NCBI GenBank assembly: GCA_007644065.1
Contig: VJWN01000010.1
Coordinates: 1,819,739 to 1,883,738 of the forward strand
Source of the DNA: Margaritispora aquatica
Taxonomy: Eukaryota; Ascomycota; Leotiomycetes; Helotiales; Discinellaceae
Direction: 5' to 3'
DNA: 64,000 bases
Shown: one piece after another, positions 35,577 through 48,327 of the stretch
Position numbering within the stretch: position 1 is the stretch's first letter
Layout of the letters: each line of letters begins with the position of its first letter
The notes under the pieces: model-generated
Told to the model about the DNA's origin: nothing
The model's database searches: none
What the model saw: only the letters and a program-made list of their open reading frames with translations
Program-made: the position numbers and the translations under genes

Positions 35577-36393
35577 TCACCTCTTGACTGCCCCTCCAGC
35601 TTCAACTCTCTTTGGCGCTGGTTCCGCCTTCTTGGTACTGGCTCCCGATAACCATGCAGCAGCATCGAAGTTTTGTAGAGGATTGGCCGCGGCAGGTCCG
35701 CCAGCAAGAGGGGAGGCTTTCTGGGTTGCTTCGAATTCGGCGCGCATCTCGGGATCCACTGTAAACTGTCAATACTTGCAAATCAAATGGTGCACCAAAC
35801 ATACTGTTGTCCATCAAATATGGCATTCCAAAGATAATGATCATGCTGGCTCCTGCAATCAAGATCATAGGACTCTTCAGGTAACTCAGAGGCGAGACTA
35901 TGTCGTATTAGCAATCGCTGCGCAGATCTAGTCTTCCTAACTTACATCCAGTTTTCTCAACCAAGTATTCCTTGCCTGCTAGGACTCTTACTTCAAATCC
36001 CCAAATTCCAACCTTTCCCTCTATCTCTTTGACAGCAATAGCTTCTCCCTTGTTACTCCACTCGTTCCCTCGGAACGTCTGGAACACCTGCACCTCGTTC
36101 GTGCCAACTGTGGATTTGTCCACCACATCCACGCGTAACGGTGCAAACATATATGTATGGCTGTGCACATCTAGAAGATAACTTCCGGTTGTGACATTAC
36201 GAAAGTCGAAGGTATTGTCTGCGCGGAGGGGTGCAGACAAGACATGGCCGAGAGTGGTGAGTGTTGCGTGGGTGGATGCTGGGAGAATGTTTGGTTGTGG
36301 AAGCTTGGGTGAAGGGAGGATAGCAATTCGAAGATGAGTCGCAAGGACAATTGGCGTAAGGCACAGCGCTAAAAGTGACGTTGAGATACGCAT
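35577..36393 (-). CDS. emc7: ER membrane protein complex subunit 7 (EMC7)
   Basis: Three exons on the minus strand (35946-36393, 35805-35897, 35577-35758) give 240 residues. An N-terminal signal peptide (MRISTSLLALCLTPIVLA) is followed by the lumenal beta-sandwich domain with the family stretch FDFRNVTTGSYLLDVHSHTYMFAPLRVDV. A single transmembrane helix (MILIAGASMIIIFGMPYLM) is preceded by the conserved FSPLSYLKSPM. The cytosolic tail has MDPEMRAEFEATQK and NPLQNFDAAAWLSG. EMC inserts tail-anchored and multi-span proteins into the ER membrane. The introns (46-48 bp) are supported by unbroken family sequence across the joints. Confidence 0.92.
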
Positions 36394-38007
36394 TTTGAGG
36401 TTGTGGTCAATGAGTTTCAAAGAGGTTGTAATCTTATGTTCAAATGATGATGTTGTTGGCTTGAAGGTTACGGGGAAATGTTTTGCCGAACCGAGGCAAC
36501 AAAATAAACCTAAATATAAATATACCAAATAAAAACGAATTTTAATAATTTTTTCTCCCCTAGTAATAATATAACTATTGGTTTAGGGGTTTTAAACTAC
36601 TTCATATATATATCGACTAATCATATATGCTACAAAACTCATAATTATTTCTACTATTAATTATAATGAAATAAAAATATACTAGAAACCTAAACCTTTG
36701 TGGCAGAATATACTGGACTGGGCTATGGATTATTCAAGAGCTTCCGCGAGATTGGAATTGATAGTACACGGTAAGGGGGGGGGGGGTTGAAGTTCTATTG
36801 GAAAAGCAATCTCTCTATAACACTCGACACTCCTTTAGCCTTTGGCTGATCTTCCTTATGATATGGCGCGGACCTTGCGAGACCCAACCCCAGCTAGACT
36901 CAATCAGCAAAGAGTTTGGCGGAAGGAAGAGTAGGATAGTTCCCCACTCTTAGAGTAAGTAATTTCGTGAATTCTTATGAGGTGCAATACTCATTTCTTG
37001 CTTTACCAAAAATTTACGCACTTTCTCTTATGAAAGTTGTATCCCAGCCATTATTTGCAGCTTTACTAACACCACACTTAGATTGCTATTCAAGAATTCT
37101 GACGCAAGCTATGTCGACATACGTGATAAAGTCTGAGGCATTCACATCTTATTAAACATTGTGAAAACTAAGAAGAATCCTGGCCTCTATCTAAATTCCA
37201 TATTTGACAGAATAGCTCGACTAGAACAGTGAGAGAACCTGACAGCTTTAGCTATCTCGACTTACTAAGGGATCATTCCTTTAATTATATTATACTCTAA
37301 ACTTCGTAGGTTTCGGTGTTATGGTAAGAACAAGTCGATGTTCGTATCTGAGGAAAGTCTTAGAGTTTGGAGGCGGATACGAAAGACTACGTTGGGGATC
37401 TAAGGGCAAGGGATTGATATAACCGAGAAACGTGACTGGCACCGAGTGGATAGGACAGGCGGAAGGGCGGTGTTGATGTTGCGATTGGACTTTGGTAAGA
37501 GAATAGTAAAGAAAGAGAGGATACGAGACCGTAGATTGTGGTGGTGAGATACAAATCGCAGCTTGTACAATTTCGATGTAATTAAACAGAGTAGCGCTAG
37601 GGAAGTTCATTTGGTGTGCGAAGAAAGCTATAAGTATAAAATCGCTATCGTTGAGGGCGGGGTTTTGCCAAGATTGCGGGGGAAAGCGAAAGACACGATG
37701 TACGCAGCTTTAGCAACAGCCTTAAAAGGGTGATCAACAAGGCCCTCCCCTTTTCAAAGGCAACTTTTCACGCTCATAGATCCAAGACACGAGAAGTTGG
37801 AAAAGTGACTCATTATACTAGTGATAAAATATGGCCTTTTGTGCAACTTAAATTCAGCCATCCCAAAGATGACCTGTGAGTCATTGCAAAGGAAAGCATA
37901 TCAATGCATTTAAAGACGACTATTCCACTCTCACCATAAACATATAGTAATGAAAATGTCCAGTGGTGTTTCTATCCCTTTGCTCTCGTTGACAACCAAC
38001 ATTCGCA
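36394..38007. other. Divergent intergenic region with an AT-rich patch and poly-G run
   Basis: This is between EMC7 (minus) and DBR1 (plus). It contains an AT-rich, RIP-like patch at 36530-36700 and a run of 12 G at 36775-36786. No gene is supported. Confidence 0.55.
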
Positions 38008-39504
38008 ATGTCTGTATCTTTCAGTACATCTGATTCTGTGGATGATGTCCAACCGTTGAAAATCGCTGTAGAAGGCTGCGTAAGTAAAATTCTTGTATAT
38101 GGTACCAAAGGTCTAGAACTTACCTCAAAAACAGGGGCATGGATCATTGGATATCATCTACGATTCCATCAATGAAGCATGTTCCGTAAAGGGATGGGCT
38201 CTTTCCGATCTCGATTTCTTAATCATATGTGGTGATTTCCAGGTGTGTCCCGAACAGCCCATACTCAAATCTCAATAACAATGTTGAATATTCCATAGGC
38301 TGTCCGCAATCACCTTGACCTGGAATGCATGTCTGTCCCTCGCGTATACCGCAAAATTGGCGACTTTCACAAGTACTACAACGGCACGAGCACCGCACCA
38401 GTCCTAACGCTCGTCATCGGTGGTAATCACGAAGCTTCAAACTACTTTTTTGAGCTATACAACGGTGGTTGGCTTGCACCGAATATCTACTACTTAGGAG
38501 CCTCAAATGTCATTCGCTACGGTCCATACCGCATCGCCGGTCTCTCAGGAATCTTCAAGAACTCATACTATCGAAAACCGCATGGTGAACGCCTGCCGTA
38601 TAGTAGAGATGATATTCGGTCGATCTATCATGTAAGGGAATACGATGTCCGCAAACTTTTGCAGATTCAAAACCAGGTTGACATTGGGCTCAGCCATGAT
38701 TGGCCTGCTGGTGTGGAGATGTTTGGGGATTACGAAAACTTTTTTGAAAAGAAACCGCACTTTCTAGAAAGCGCCAAAGTGGATAATTTAGGAAGCAAGC
38801 CGGCTGCGATGGTGATGAATCATTTGCGTCCTGGATACTGGTTTGCGGGACATCTACATACTAGGTTTTCCGCGAAGGTAGAGCATACTGGTGAGAGATG
38901 GGAAGATTCGATCAAGAGTTTGGGGATCGGTGATAAAATGAGAACAGAGTTACCAATACTTCAAGCACGGCCGAAAACGCCTCCTAATACGAAACGCTCA
39001 CCTGCATTGCCAGCAGGTGTTACGAATGGCACGACCGAGTTCTTAGCTCTCAGCAAGGTTGGACCAGATCAACATTTCCTGGAACTAACGGAGATCAAGC
39101 TACGTTCCCGTCCCTCTGCTACCAACGAAGAATACTACTACCAGAAAGATGAATACGGGAAGTTCTTTTTGCAATACGATGCAGAATGGCTGACCATCAC
39201 TCGAAGTTTCACGGAAGGACTCATGATCAAAGATCCCTCCACGCTGAACATAAAGCAAGGAAAACTTGAAAAGCATTGCGTAACGAGTCTGCCAAAACAT
39301 ATGAAATGGGTGCAGGAACATATTGTTGACAAAGGTCTTCTTCGTGTGCCCAACAACTTTGTTATTCATGCACCAGTGTATGATGCTAAGGAAGAGATGA
39401 TAGGATTTCAACAGCCCGTGGAGTATGAGAACTCGCAGACGGCGCGGTTTTATGAGCTACTAGAGATCCCGAACAGATTTTCTTTGGTGAAAGAGACGGA
39501 TTAA
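38008..39504 (+). CDS. dbr1: Lariat debranching enzyme (Dbr1)
   Basis: Three exons (38008-38079, 38135-38242, 38299-39504) give 461 residues. The metallophosphoesterase motifs are in order: GCGHGSLDIIY (24-34), CGDFQAVRNHLDLECM (56-71), GGNHEASN (101-108), SHDWP (192-196) and AGHLH (243-247). The enzyme cuts the 2'-5' bond of intron lariats in the nucleus so the RNA can be degraded. A C-terminal domain of about 200 residues typical of DBR1 follows. The first intron interrupts the first metal motif right after GC, and the second follows CGDFQ; both junctions restore perfect family sequence. This is an ordinary housekeeping gene. Confidence 0.97.
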
Positions 39505-39747
39505 GTTGTTCATGGAGGGAAATTTTGAAAAGAAGCAGACAATAAAAGGCAATCTATTACTAAAAGCGTGTTCAAGACTATGACCAATTGATCTTCCTAT
39601 GGCTTCTCTGTGCAGCCTAACTGCCGAGCCACTGGGCCATAGGTCAGGTGATTCGTAACATTCATTGTGGCATATTAAGAACAAGCTACCTTCCTTAAAG
39701 CTACTCGATTGATAAACTATCAGAAAGTTCGTCATATTATTCAGTAA

Positions 39748-40782
39748 CTAAAAGAATGACTTTCCTGATCCACGAGCAATAGTATTCTTATTCTTACCGA
39801 AAAGTACAATATCGCCTCCCGTCAAGTGGTTGGATTTGGGAAGCCAGACGCCATACACCGAAATATACTTCATAGCTTCTTCCTTAATCAGCACATTGAG
39901 ATCCTGCTCCACGCGAAACGGCTTGTCAAGGCTGACAAGCTTCTCTAGGCAGCTGATTAGCCTCTTTGTAAAGGAGTACTTGCCAGCTGCCGTTGCCTGA
40001 GTACTACCACAGGCCGCGATGATGTTCTAGGCCCAGTACTATGTCAGCACGTTATGTTCTCTGCATAGTGTAGTTGCCCTCTCGGGGAAAGGAAGCTATA
40101 CCATTTTCTTGCCTTCGTCGACTTGCTTTCCCAATGCCTCGGCAAGGTTAACGTCGTGTGGCTGTCCGGAGTAGCAGCAATCGAGGATGACCACGACGTC
40201 ACAAGTCGCGTATTGAAGCGCCGTCTTGATTTTGGCCCAAAAGACACTTAGGCCGACCTTGGTATGACTGAGTAGCGTTAGTTCGGGTTATACATACACT
40301 CTTGGACGAAAAGCATACCTTTGTAATAAAAGACTGCTTTGACCACCAACATCATGGCGCATACCATGTCCGTTGTAGTAGAAAAGTACAAGGTCTTCGC
40401 GAGGGAGCTTGCTGATGTAGTTCCCGATCGAGGAGATGACTTCAGCGGTCAATTCCTCGGACGTCTTCGTATCTTGGAGTAGGTATTGCTTAACCTCGAA
40501 GTCGAAGTTTGCAATGAGACGCTCGCCGAGTAAGTCGAACTCGCCTATAACGGGGATATCGATAGCATTTTTCCATCGCATAAATATGGCATGGCTTTTC
40601 TGGTATGGCTTGGGCTGTTCGGGGAAGTCACTATTTAACTTCTTTGGAGCTGACTGTGGGATGCTGTGTTCAATATTCTTAGTGAAAATAGGCAGCTGTA
40701 GACAAAATTTAGTAATTTTAATTAGGAATGTGATTGGGCGACTTACATTCTCGAAGCCTTCACCATCATTTTCGATGTTCAT
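39748..40782 (-). CDS. Small caspase-like (peptidase C14) protein
   Basis: Four exons on the minus strand (40747-40782, 40319-40695, 40102-40267, 39748-40026) join in frame to 285 residues; the introns are 51, 51 and 75 bp. The C14 dyad is visible: His122 in LVLFYYNGHG and Cys169 in VVVILDCCYSG (the C at the position of DSCHSG in metacaspases). The segment between them and the following strand (MNIIAACGSTQATA) fit the caspase-fold p20 core. There is no prodomain, no NACHT and no repeat region. Stand-alone caspase-like proteins of this kind occur as multi-gene families in mushroom-forming and filamentous fungi; some serve as NLR-associated death effectors. The substrate and the role here are unknown. 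The intron 2 acceptor was set at 40268 because it alone keeps the frame. Confidence 0.82.
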
Positions 40783-43328
40783 TGTCTACTGCTAGGTAGT
40801 ATGAGTTGAAAGAGAGAAGATAACAGCGTTGTGCAGAAAGTAAGTCGGTTCTTAGAATAACGAATGCTGGAAAATTAATAAGATGTAGGGACAAAACCGA
40901 CTTTGTAGTTCTTTTCCTTGGCAAGATTAGAAGCTGGTTGGCAGTCTTCAACTGCCGATTTCGAGAATAGAAAAAGCTATAACGCTTAGCGCAGACACTC
41001 TCGACGAGCTGAGTGGTGTAAAACAGCTTTTGTCTAAGGTGATATTCGTTGTCGGAAGATCGTTGAAGACAGAGACGAGCGCTTGTCAGGCTGAGCGAGA
41101 CACAAAGTCGGGAGCTCCGACTGGGTTAGACAACGTCCTGTTTGGCCAGCGGTGTAGGTAGGTCAAGTTACAGCTTCAGCCAAAGATAACTTGACTTCTG
41201 TCGATAGTAAGTTATGTGACAGGCAACCATGACTGGTCACAGGTCATACAATGTTAACAGCATTTGTCTCTACAAGGGACATTCGGAGTACAGGGTTCGT
41301 CGCTATGGGGATGCTATGCAAGCGACGAAAAAGAGGAGGTGGAGGTGAGCTTTGAAATTCTGGCCTATGTCAAACCGTTGGAAACTTAGTGGTGATCTTC
41401 ACAACTGTATCAAAACACCTCCACATGACCTTGACAGTACTGCTGCATAGAACATTGTGACATATCCTCAAATCATCGACCAATAGGTACGCCTAGATGG
41501 TGGTCCTTAGAGCTTAACGCAAGCCTTAACGCAAGCCATAACACAGAGAGTCCATAGTTTTCCGATCGCACCCCCATCTTTTGACCACAAAAATGATTGT
41601 GTCTGGTGCATTATTCCATACTCTTGCTTTCCCACTTTGCCTTGACAAAACTTGCCTCATTAGCCAAGCGATGCCGCTCGACACGGCGTGAACGCCTTCA
41701 AGAAATTCGCAGCTGAAGCAAGTAGGGATAGAGAAACCCAGGAAAAGAAACGAAAAACACTAACCACTTGCTCGAGTACAACCTTCCATCTCTAAGTCTG
41801 GACAAATATTTCAGAATGCGCACAAGAGGCTGGGTGGAAATTCGTCCAAGGGTTTAGGTTAGATCGTCCAGTCAATCCCAACTCTTTTCGTGGTCGTGTT
41901 TCTCACGCATTTCTACCTTGCTAGAAAATGAATCCTTGGATAATAAAACAGTTACAAATTTATCTATGGTACAAATAATGATCTTAATTACTGTTGGTAA
42001 GAACTAATACTTTGCTGCTTTGGACTTTTCTCCAAGTCTTTCCATATAACCAAAAAAAAACTTCTTACACTAATAGGGGTATATATCAAAGGTGCAGGGG
42101 TATGAGAAATCGAGATTTCGCTCAAGGAAACTAAAAAAGAAATACCGAGTATTTAAGTATAGCTTTAAGTATAGAGCTATAATTAAAGCGTATCTATTAT
42201 TTACAATTTTCCAGACCTACTTTTGAAATTAAAGAGTGGCTGTAGTATGTTCACCGTACGTCTTGGCAGATGCGTGATACGTGTCTTAAGTGATGCCTAT
42301 AGCACTTTTTGGTTACATATTATCTTTGCTGTCTCATGAATGAGGACAGTTGTGCGTGCAGGTGTCAAAGGGTCAAACTTGAGAAAGGGTAGCTTTGAGA
42401 AACACAAAAACGCCACTGGCGTTCGACGAACGGGCTGAAAACAACATGTAGAAGAGAGGACGTACTGTATGGGGGAACGCCACACGGAAGAGCGGTATGG
42501 ATCTATACTCTACCGTGCTGAGCTGAGCCTCAAGTCACTTCGGAGAGGAAAAGCGCCTCAGCAGCATACATACTGTATGATTCCAAAAGAAGAGCGCGGC
42601 AAAGCAGGCGGGCACAACCGCAGCTTTGGAAGCGGCGCCACATCACCCCGCTTTAACAACCCTGGTTGGCATGATTGGAGGCTCAGTTCCACTCCGCACT
42701 ACCCCACCTTCTCCTTCCGCTCGCTTGCGGTGGGGGCGGTGGGGCTACCGTAACTCGTTTTTCAGATGTGACGTCCACGAGATGTTGCGCTCAAGCTGAT
42801 GGATGGGGCTAGAGCAAATAAGATGTCAGAAGAATGTAAGTCTTCTGCAAGACTACCTTAACCTTTCGCACAATGTGATAAAAATGCGCACGTAGGGAGG
42901 GTGGTGTGGAACTTGCGGTTAGCGATTCAGTATTTGAAAGCCACCCTTAAGAATTTGTGGTGATCGATAGAATTAGATGGCACCCGCTTCTTCCACACAT
43001 CACCAGCTTCGACCTATCGTTGACTAACAAGTAGACAGCTCGAAGCCTCCATTACATTGGAGGCAATTGCTTGTCCGGGTATGTAGACAACCGAATAGCG
43101 TTGTGGTATCACCGACTCAAGATTGACGGGGGATGACTGATAGGGTTGGCATGCTTGGCTTTCACACAAGAAACGAACACTTTGATTGGGGTGGGTGTCA
43201 ACCCTTCTCAGAGCAGGAGGGACACCCAAGCGGCTGAGGCTACGATGAACATGCTGAAAACTAACAATTCATTGCCTAACTATCTAATAATGGGAACCAC
43301 GCCAAAAAAGCAAGTCACTACTACCGAA
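40783..43328. other. Long intergenic region
   Basis: No gene is supported. The region runs from the caspase-like promoter to the 3' end of the minus-strand helical protein gene. It includes an AT-rich RIP-like stretch at 41930-42240 and a GC-richer stretch at 42590-42760 that folds locally (a CCCCACC/GGTGGGG arm pair around 42699-42748). A direct repeat of TTAACGCAAGCC lies near 41515-41538. Confidence 0.5.
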
Positions 43329-44647
43329 TCACAACAGAGCCTTGATACTGGGCAATGTACTGAGCACACTGAGTTTCTCTTCGACTGCGTTCCCTGCTTC
43401 GGCAATCTCGTCCGGAATGGGACCACCATACTCGTCGAAGATTTCCCTCTTGATCATCTGTACCTCGTCGGTAAGACGAGCGTCAATCAATGCATCATTG
43501 CACATCTGCAACATGCCCGCTACAAACTCATCTTTCAGATAGGCAGTGCTCTTGGTGACAAGGGCATCACCTTGGACTCGGCGGACTGTGAGGTCGAGCT
43601 TAGTAGACGCGTCCTTGAGAACGGCGAATTGACTTTGAAGCATGATACAGCGGGATTCCGTAGTCGCAGCATCTGTTTGCAGCGATGGCATCTCTTCTTG
43701 GAGCCGGCTTTGTGTGGACCGCCTGGTTTCAAGCGTGGCTTTGGATTGGAGTAACTGCGTCAACTGCTCCTGGGCTGATCTCAGGGATGAGACTGCATCA
43801 CTATACCGACGGCGAGCATTATCAAGATCGCCGTGCAGGTTGAAAGGATCCAAAGGTCCTTGGTTAATCAGATTTCCAATCCCTAGTGTCAAGATGGAAA
43901 ACTTCGGCGAGTGTCAGCCCATTTTCCATAATACAGGAAGGGAAGGGAAGGGAAGGGAATCTTACTCCGATGTCACTGAACATCGCTGAAGCTTCGGACT
44001 CTGCAATCTTCCCCTCCAACGACCGCACTGCATCTGCTTGAGTTTGAAGCGACTGTTGCATGTTTTGGCAACTTGTCTCTGTGGTGTTGATTTGGTCTCG
44101 AATCGAGTTAAGTTCATTGATGTTTTGTTCCATCATCAGATGGATCTTCTGCTTCAGAGGAGCAATCCCGGTGTTTTGAATTTCCATGACCTGCAAGAAT
44201 TATCAGCAATAAGTATTGATAGGATTAACATGTTTGGCAAATCACCTGGCTGTGAAATGTTCCGATTTGTTGCAATCCCTTTTCTGCTCTGTCTTGCACA
44301 TCTGCAAACGCTGACACAGCAGGTTCAATCACTTCCCTTTTGCCAGTCGTTTTCGTGTCTTCGTCATCAATGTCACGGTCGTCATAGTTTCCGCGAATGT
44401 ACACTGCAATTTTGTAGACTTTAGTCATTGCAATCTCTAGCTTGTCGATAGTTTCACGAGCGCCTGATGTGACAGCTTCGTTGAGACCAGTCGAAATTTC
44501 ATTGAGCTTGCTCCCAAGCGTTGTCAGCTGCATTTGAACATCTGTGGCCTCGGAGGTAGGACCGTTCAGCTGCTGTAAGCCTGAAAGGTTGATCATGGAG
44601 GGAAATACAGCCTGCAGCATTGTCACGAAGCGTTGGATGTCTTCCAT
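43329..44647 (-). CDS. Helical coiled-coil protein B, unrecognised
   Basis: Three exons on the minus strand (44246-44647, 43966-44190, 43329-43901) join in frame to 399 residues. Nearly the whole chain reads as long amphipathic helices (for example INELNSIRDQINTTETSC, RSAQEQLTQLLQSKATLE). The exception is a hydrophobic, Gly-containing segment FSDIGFSILTLGIGNLI at about 205-221, placed between two helical halves. There is no signal peptide. The intron 2 acceptor at 43902 was chosen because nearer AGs break the frame. The gene is divergent from helical protein A with 854 bases between starts. I do not recognise the family. The layout of helices, short hydrophobic segment, helices is also seen in alpha-pore-forming proteins, but this is a shape comparison only. 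Confidence 0.75.
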
Positions 44648-45501
44648 TGTGGATGGCTGTTGTGATGTTCAAAAACGGTGTTGTGAGGAGACGAGGATAA
44701 TCAAATGCTATGGAAAGAGGAAGTGCTGCCAGAGCGAAATATAGCTGAAATGAGGCAACACTAGGTTCTATAGTGAGCTCTTCTATTGAGATTATGCAAT
44801 CGGCAAATGTCTTCGAAGACCCTAGTCCTTAGTCTACTGTGCAAATGCCAAGCATTTAAAACGCATGAGACTGACTGACCGGCCAAGTCTAGAAATGAAT
44901 CTCCATCTAGTTAGTTCTTAGAGAGTTCTTACCTAGTGCCTTTGAATTTTACACCGCTTTTATCTCTGGGCTGGCTGTGTATATCAGCTAGCCTCATGCT
45001 CACACTCTGGAAGTGACGTGGGCTGTCTATCCTGTCATTTCGCAACTTGGCTTGACATGAAAACTCATACATGAGGCGAGTTGCATGCCTGTGGCTTGCG
45101 TAAGAAGGTTTTGAGCACACCCACAGCCAGTATTACTGGAATTCTACATTGCACAAGCGAAATGACTTTGGTCAGTGCCGACTTCAGCTATTCTCACTCC
45201 ACTATGAGAGTAGAAATCAACGCTTTTCAGCGGAATCGACCAAGCCACCCAAGTAGATGCAATCGAGAAGGGTAGAGGGTGCAGCTACGGTGAGTCCCGT
45301 GCAGAACTGTAAAATACGGTGAATTAGTATAATCATATTCTAACCAAATGCTGAATAGGGCTCAGGTAGGATGGGACAAACAAATTTCTCCCTATATGAA
45401 GGCTATCCCTTCTCTCCTTCACGTTCATCAACTTGCCTTTTCTCATCACATCATCACGTTACCTTCAAGTATTCATCTGATCTTTCAATCCAAACTCAAC
45501 A
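44648..45501. promoter_or_regulatory. Shared divergent promoter of helical genes A and B
   Basis: The 854 bases hold the 5' regions of both genes. Near gene A the sequence becomes C/T/A-rich (45400-45500) as in other fungal leaders here. No specific operator is claimed; co-regulation is inferred from the arrangement. Confidence 0.5.
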
Positions 45502-48327
45502 ATGCCTTCCAATGCTAAGGACTTGGGAGTTGTGCTCCAAGCACAACAGACCCGTGATCTGGCACCCAATGTTACAAACCAAGTTGTTGGGGAGATGAAA
45601 AGCTCCTTGATCTTCCAGTACAGCTGGGAAGAGCTTTTGCAATCGGCACCTACTGCCATTAGCTGTATGGGTGCTTGTCTTGCAGCGAGTGCGTCGCCCA
45701 AGGCTGTTGTCACGCTTACACCTCCAAAGGACAAGGGGTTTCAATATTTGAGGTAAGATGTTTACTACCAGGATTCATCAGCATGACTGACCAGTCTAAT
45801 CAGATATACATCCATACAAGCTAACCTTGTCGAATGTGCGAATATGGGACGTTTCGCATTCATTGAAGCAGAGAATGGTATGGGCATCATCATGGGTCTC
45901 TCTAAGACCGTAGATGGCAAGGTGAGTCGCCTCCTCTTTTTGACGGTCTTTTGTTCATTGAGCTAACGTTCTTCAGATCAACCAAATTGTTGATGTTATA
46001 GGCCACCCCAGTGACGCAAGGAAGCTTTTGAGGCCTCAGCTCAACACTTTGAAGAATGCCGCACAGCAGTGCCTTGAAACCTCTCAAGCCATGGACCGGA
46101 AGTTCGAGGACTGGTTACTGTACGTCTGCGAGATGCACGCAGCTTGTGTGGAACAAGAGAACACAACCCGAGATCAAGTACTGAGCAACGAAGTCTGTCT
46201 CGCTGCAGAGCAGACTCGCCTTGAATACCAGAAAGAAGCCGTTGACGAAGCTAAAAAAGCATCCGAGACCATGGGACAACAACTCAAGCTTACATCAGAG
46301 GCTTTCAAGAAGGCATCTGATGAGTTTCCTACTGGGTAAGCACGCTCCGCTTCTCATGTGCCCTTGTGCTCTGATAAGGACTAATGCCTCTCTTCATAGA
46401 TGGGACTTGATGGGTCAACAGATTGTCGGAGATTTGGCGAGTGCCTTAACCACCGGGTTGAATGCAGCAATTCCGGCTCTCTTGGACAACTTGAATCCAA
46501 TGGCCAAGATTAAGACGGGCGCAAGTATCGTGGGATCCTTTGTCACCCCACCGAAGGACACTGGCGGTTCTGCCACAAATGGGAATGGGGCTACTACAAC
46601 GACTCCAGCGAGCAGCGGTACCCTACCCCAAACTATCCCTCCACAGGTCGCTGACCCTGCGTATAACTATATAATAAAGATGAACGCTTTCTTGTCGACC
46701 CTGTATGTCATTCTCAACGGCAAGGACGGAAACATTAACTGGGACATGGCTTCAAAGGGTGACGAATCCAAACAAGGAGCCAAGTCTAGCATCAAGTTCC
46801 TTCAAACGATGTTGCAAGATCATACAGAACGGTTCAACTCCGTCGCTACCGTAGAGGAGCCAAGCCAAACACTTAGGACTATTTTAGAGGTTTCTACTCG
46901 GGTAAGTCGTACTTGATAACCCAAAAATACTTAAGTTGACAATAGCATGATAGGTTGCTACAGAGATTCAGGGAGAAGTCGAGAAGTCCAAGAGCCCCCA
47001 GCATACGTGGCCGACTAAAGAGTCCGAAGTGGTCAAGAAATGGCAATCTGACTTCGCAACGCAGTACCAAAAGGCTAACACCCTCATGGCAACTGCGAGA
47101 TCGCTTCCTGGCGCAGCTGCGAATGGAGTACGTAGAACTTGTAGGATAATGTATATTTCATGCTAATAAACTCCTCTAGGTACCACTTCGGGCTCCTCTT
47201 GATCCTGCGGTACAGACTGCTCAAATCAACGCTAAAACAGCGCAGGCTCAAGCCGTCCTTGAATCGGCCAAGAATCGCCTAACCACGACGCAGGATATGT
47301 TAACCACGACTCAAACGAACTATAACAAGTCGACTGAGCTTCTCGTTGCTCAACAGAACAAGCTGGGCTCCGTTCAGGCAGAACTGACACGACTCACGGC
47401 ATCCAATTTGACTTTGGTAAGTAGCCTCCAGCGCAGCACATTGCGGTTCATGACTGATGCTAATCGATATGACAAAGACGGAGATCAAGGCAATTCTCAT
47501 CCAGTGTATCAAACTAGTCATCAACTTGAAGCAACAAATCACGAATCTCGTCCGCTTCTTTAAGGCTATTGCCGCGGTCATTGGTCTCTCTATCAAATAC
47601 CACGTCGATCCCTTCCTCGAGACTGTCAAGGCAATTGTCGCTGCTGATGGCACTGACCCCAACAAGGACCTTAAAATTGGAGACTATACCCTCACCGATT
47701 TCCAAGCCTCGGTATGTTTAAAACCTTAGTCTGTATTCTTTGTAGTAACTCAAGTATTAATCCATGCCATAGCAAGTGTATAGTGCGGCCGTCACCATCC
47801 GCTCCTACTTCGGTGTTTTTGGCGACATCGCTAGCATGTGGTGCGAGCTTTCTATTGCGAATATCATGCCTGGTTTGAAGCTCTGCGATGAAATTTCAGT
47901 GACAGCGGACGAGAAAGATCCTGGTCAGATGAGGAAGAAGGTTACCGACTTGGAAAAGTGGTCTAAAGACGCATCCGCCCGCGTCTACAAGTTGGCACAT
48001 GAAGTATGTACCGTTTATTTGCACGACTTGAAGCTAGAATTGGACTAACTGGTATATCAAGAAACAACAGGAGATTCTGGGAAGCATGAGTGACCGTATC
48101 GACCAGATCAAGCAGACTACTACCCAAATTGAGGCACCCCCTGAGCTAACCCGAAAGGCTATCACTCAAGGAACAGAGGCGACGAAGCAAGCAGCTCTGA
48201 CATATATTAAAGAGAAGGAAAAGGCAGCTCCTTTGAATCGCTTTGGTAAGTCGATACGAAGGTGTATGATATATCGTGAACTAATGCTAACTTTACTTTA
48301 GAGGTAATTGATGATGATGAGGAGTAG
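45502..48327 (+). CDS. Helical protein A, large, unrecognised
   Basis: Ten exons (45502-45752, 45804-45921, 45977-46335, 46400-46901, 46954-47127, 47180-47416, 47478-47711, 47773-48003, 48071-48245, 48302-48327) join in frame to 768 residues. Every intron has GT...AG ends. The acceptor of exon 9 could also be 48062, adding four residues. The chain is mostly helical, with charged coiled coils around 130-240 and 470-545. Hydrophobic segments appear at about 45-70 (SAPTAISCMGACLAASA), 244-290 (WDLMGQQIVGDLASAL and following), and 550-590 (LVRFFKAIAAVIGLSI). The motif TPPKD occurs twice, near each of the first two segments. There is no signal peptide. No family is recognised. The stop codon lies within about 10 bases of the AT-rich block. 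Confidence 0.75.

Noticed and set aside
39748..40782. Calling the caspase-like gene a classical metacaspase
   Set aside because: The Cys motif differs (DCCYSG), and the Pro/Gln-rich prodomain and the usual length of about 400 residues are missing.
43329..48327. Firm naming of the helical pair as a binary alpha-pore-forming toxin
   Set aside because: Only overall shape supports it. Protein A is twice the usual length and I could not point to a diagnostic motif, so it stays a hypothesis.
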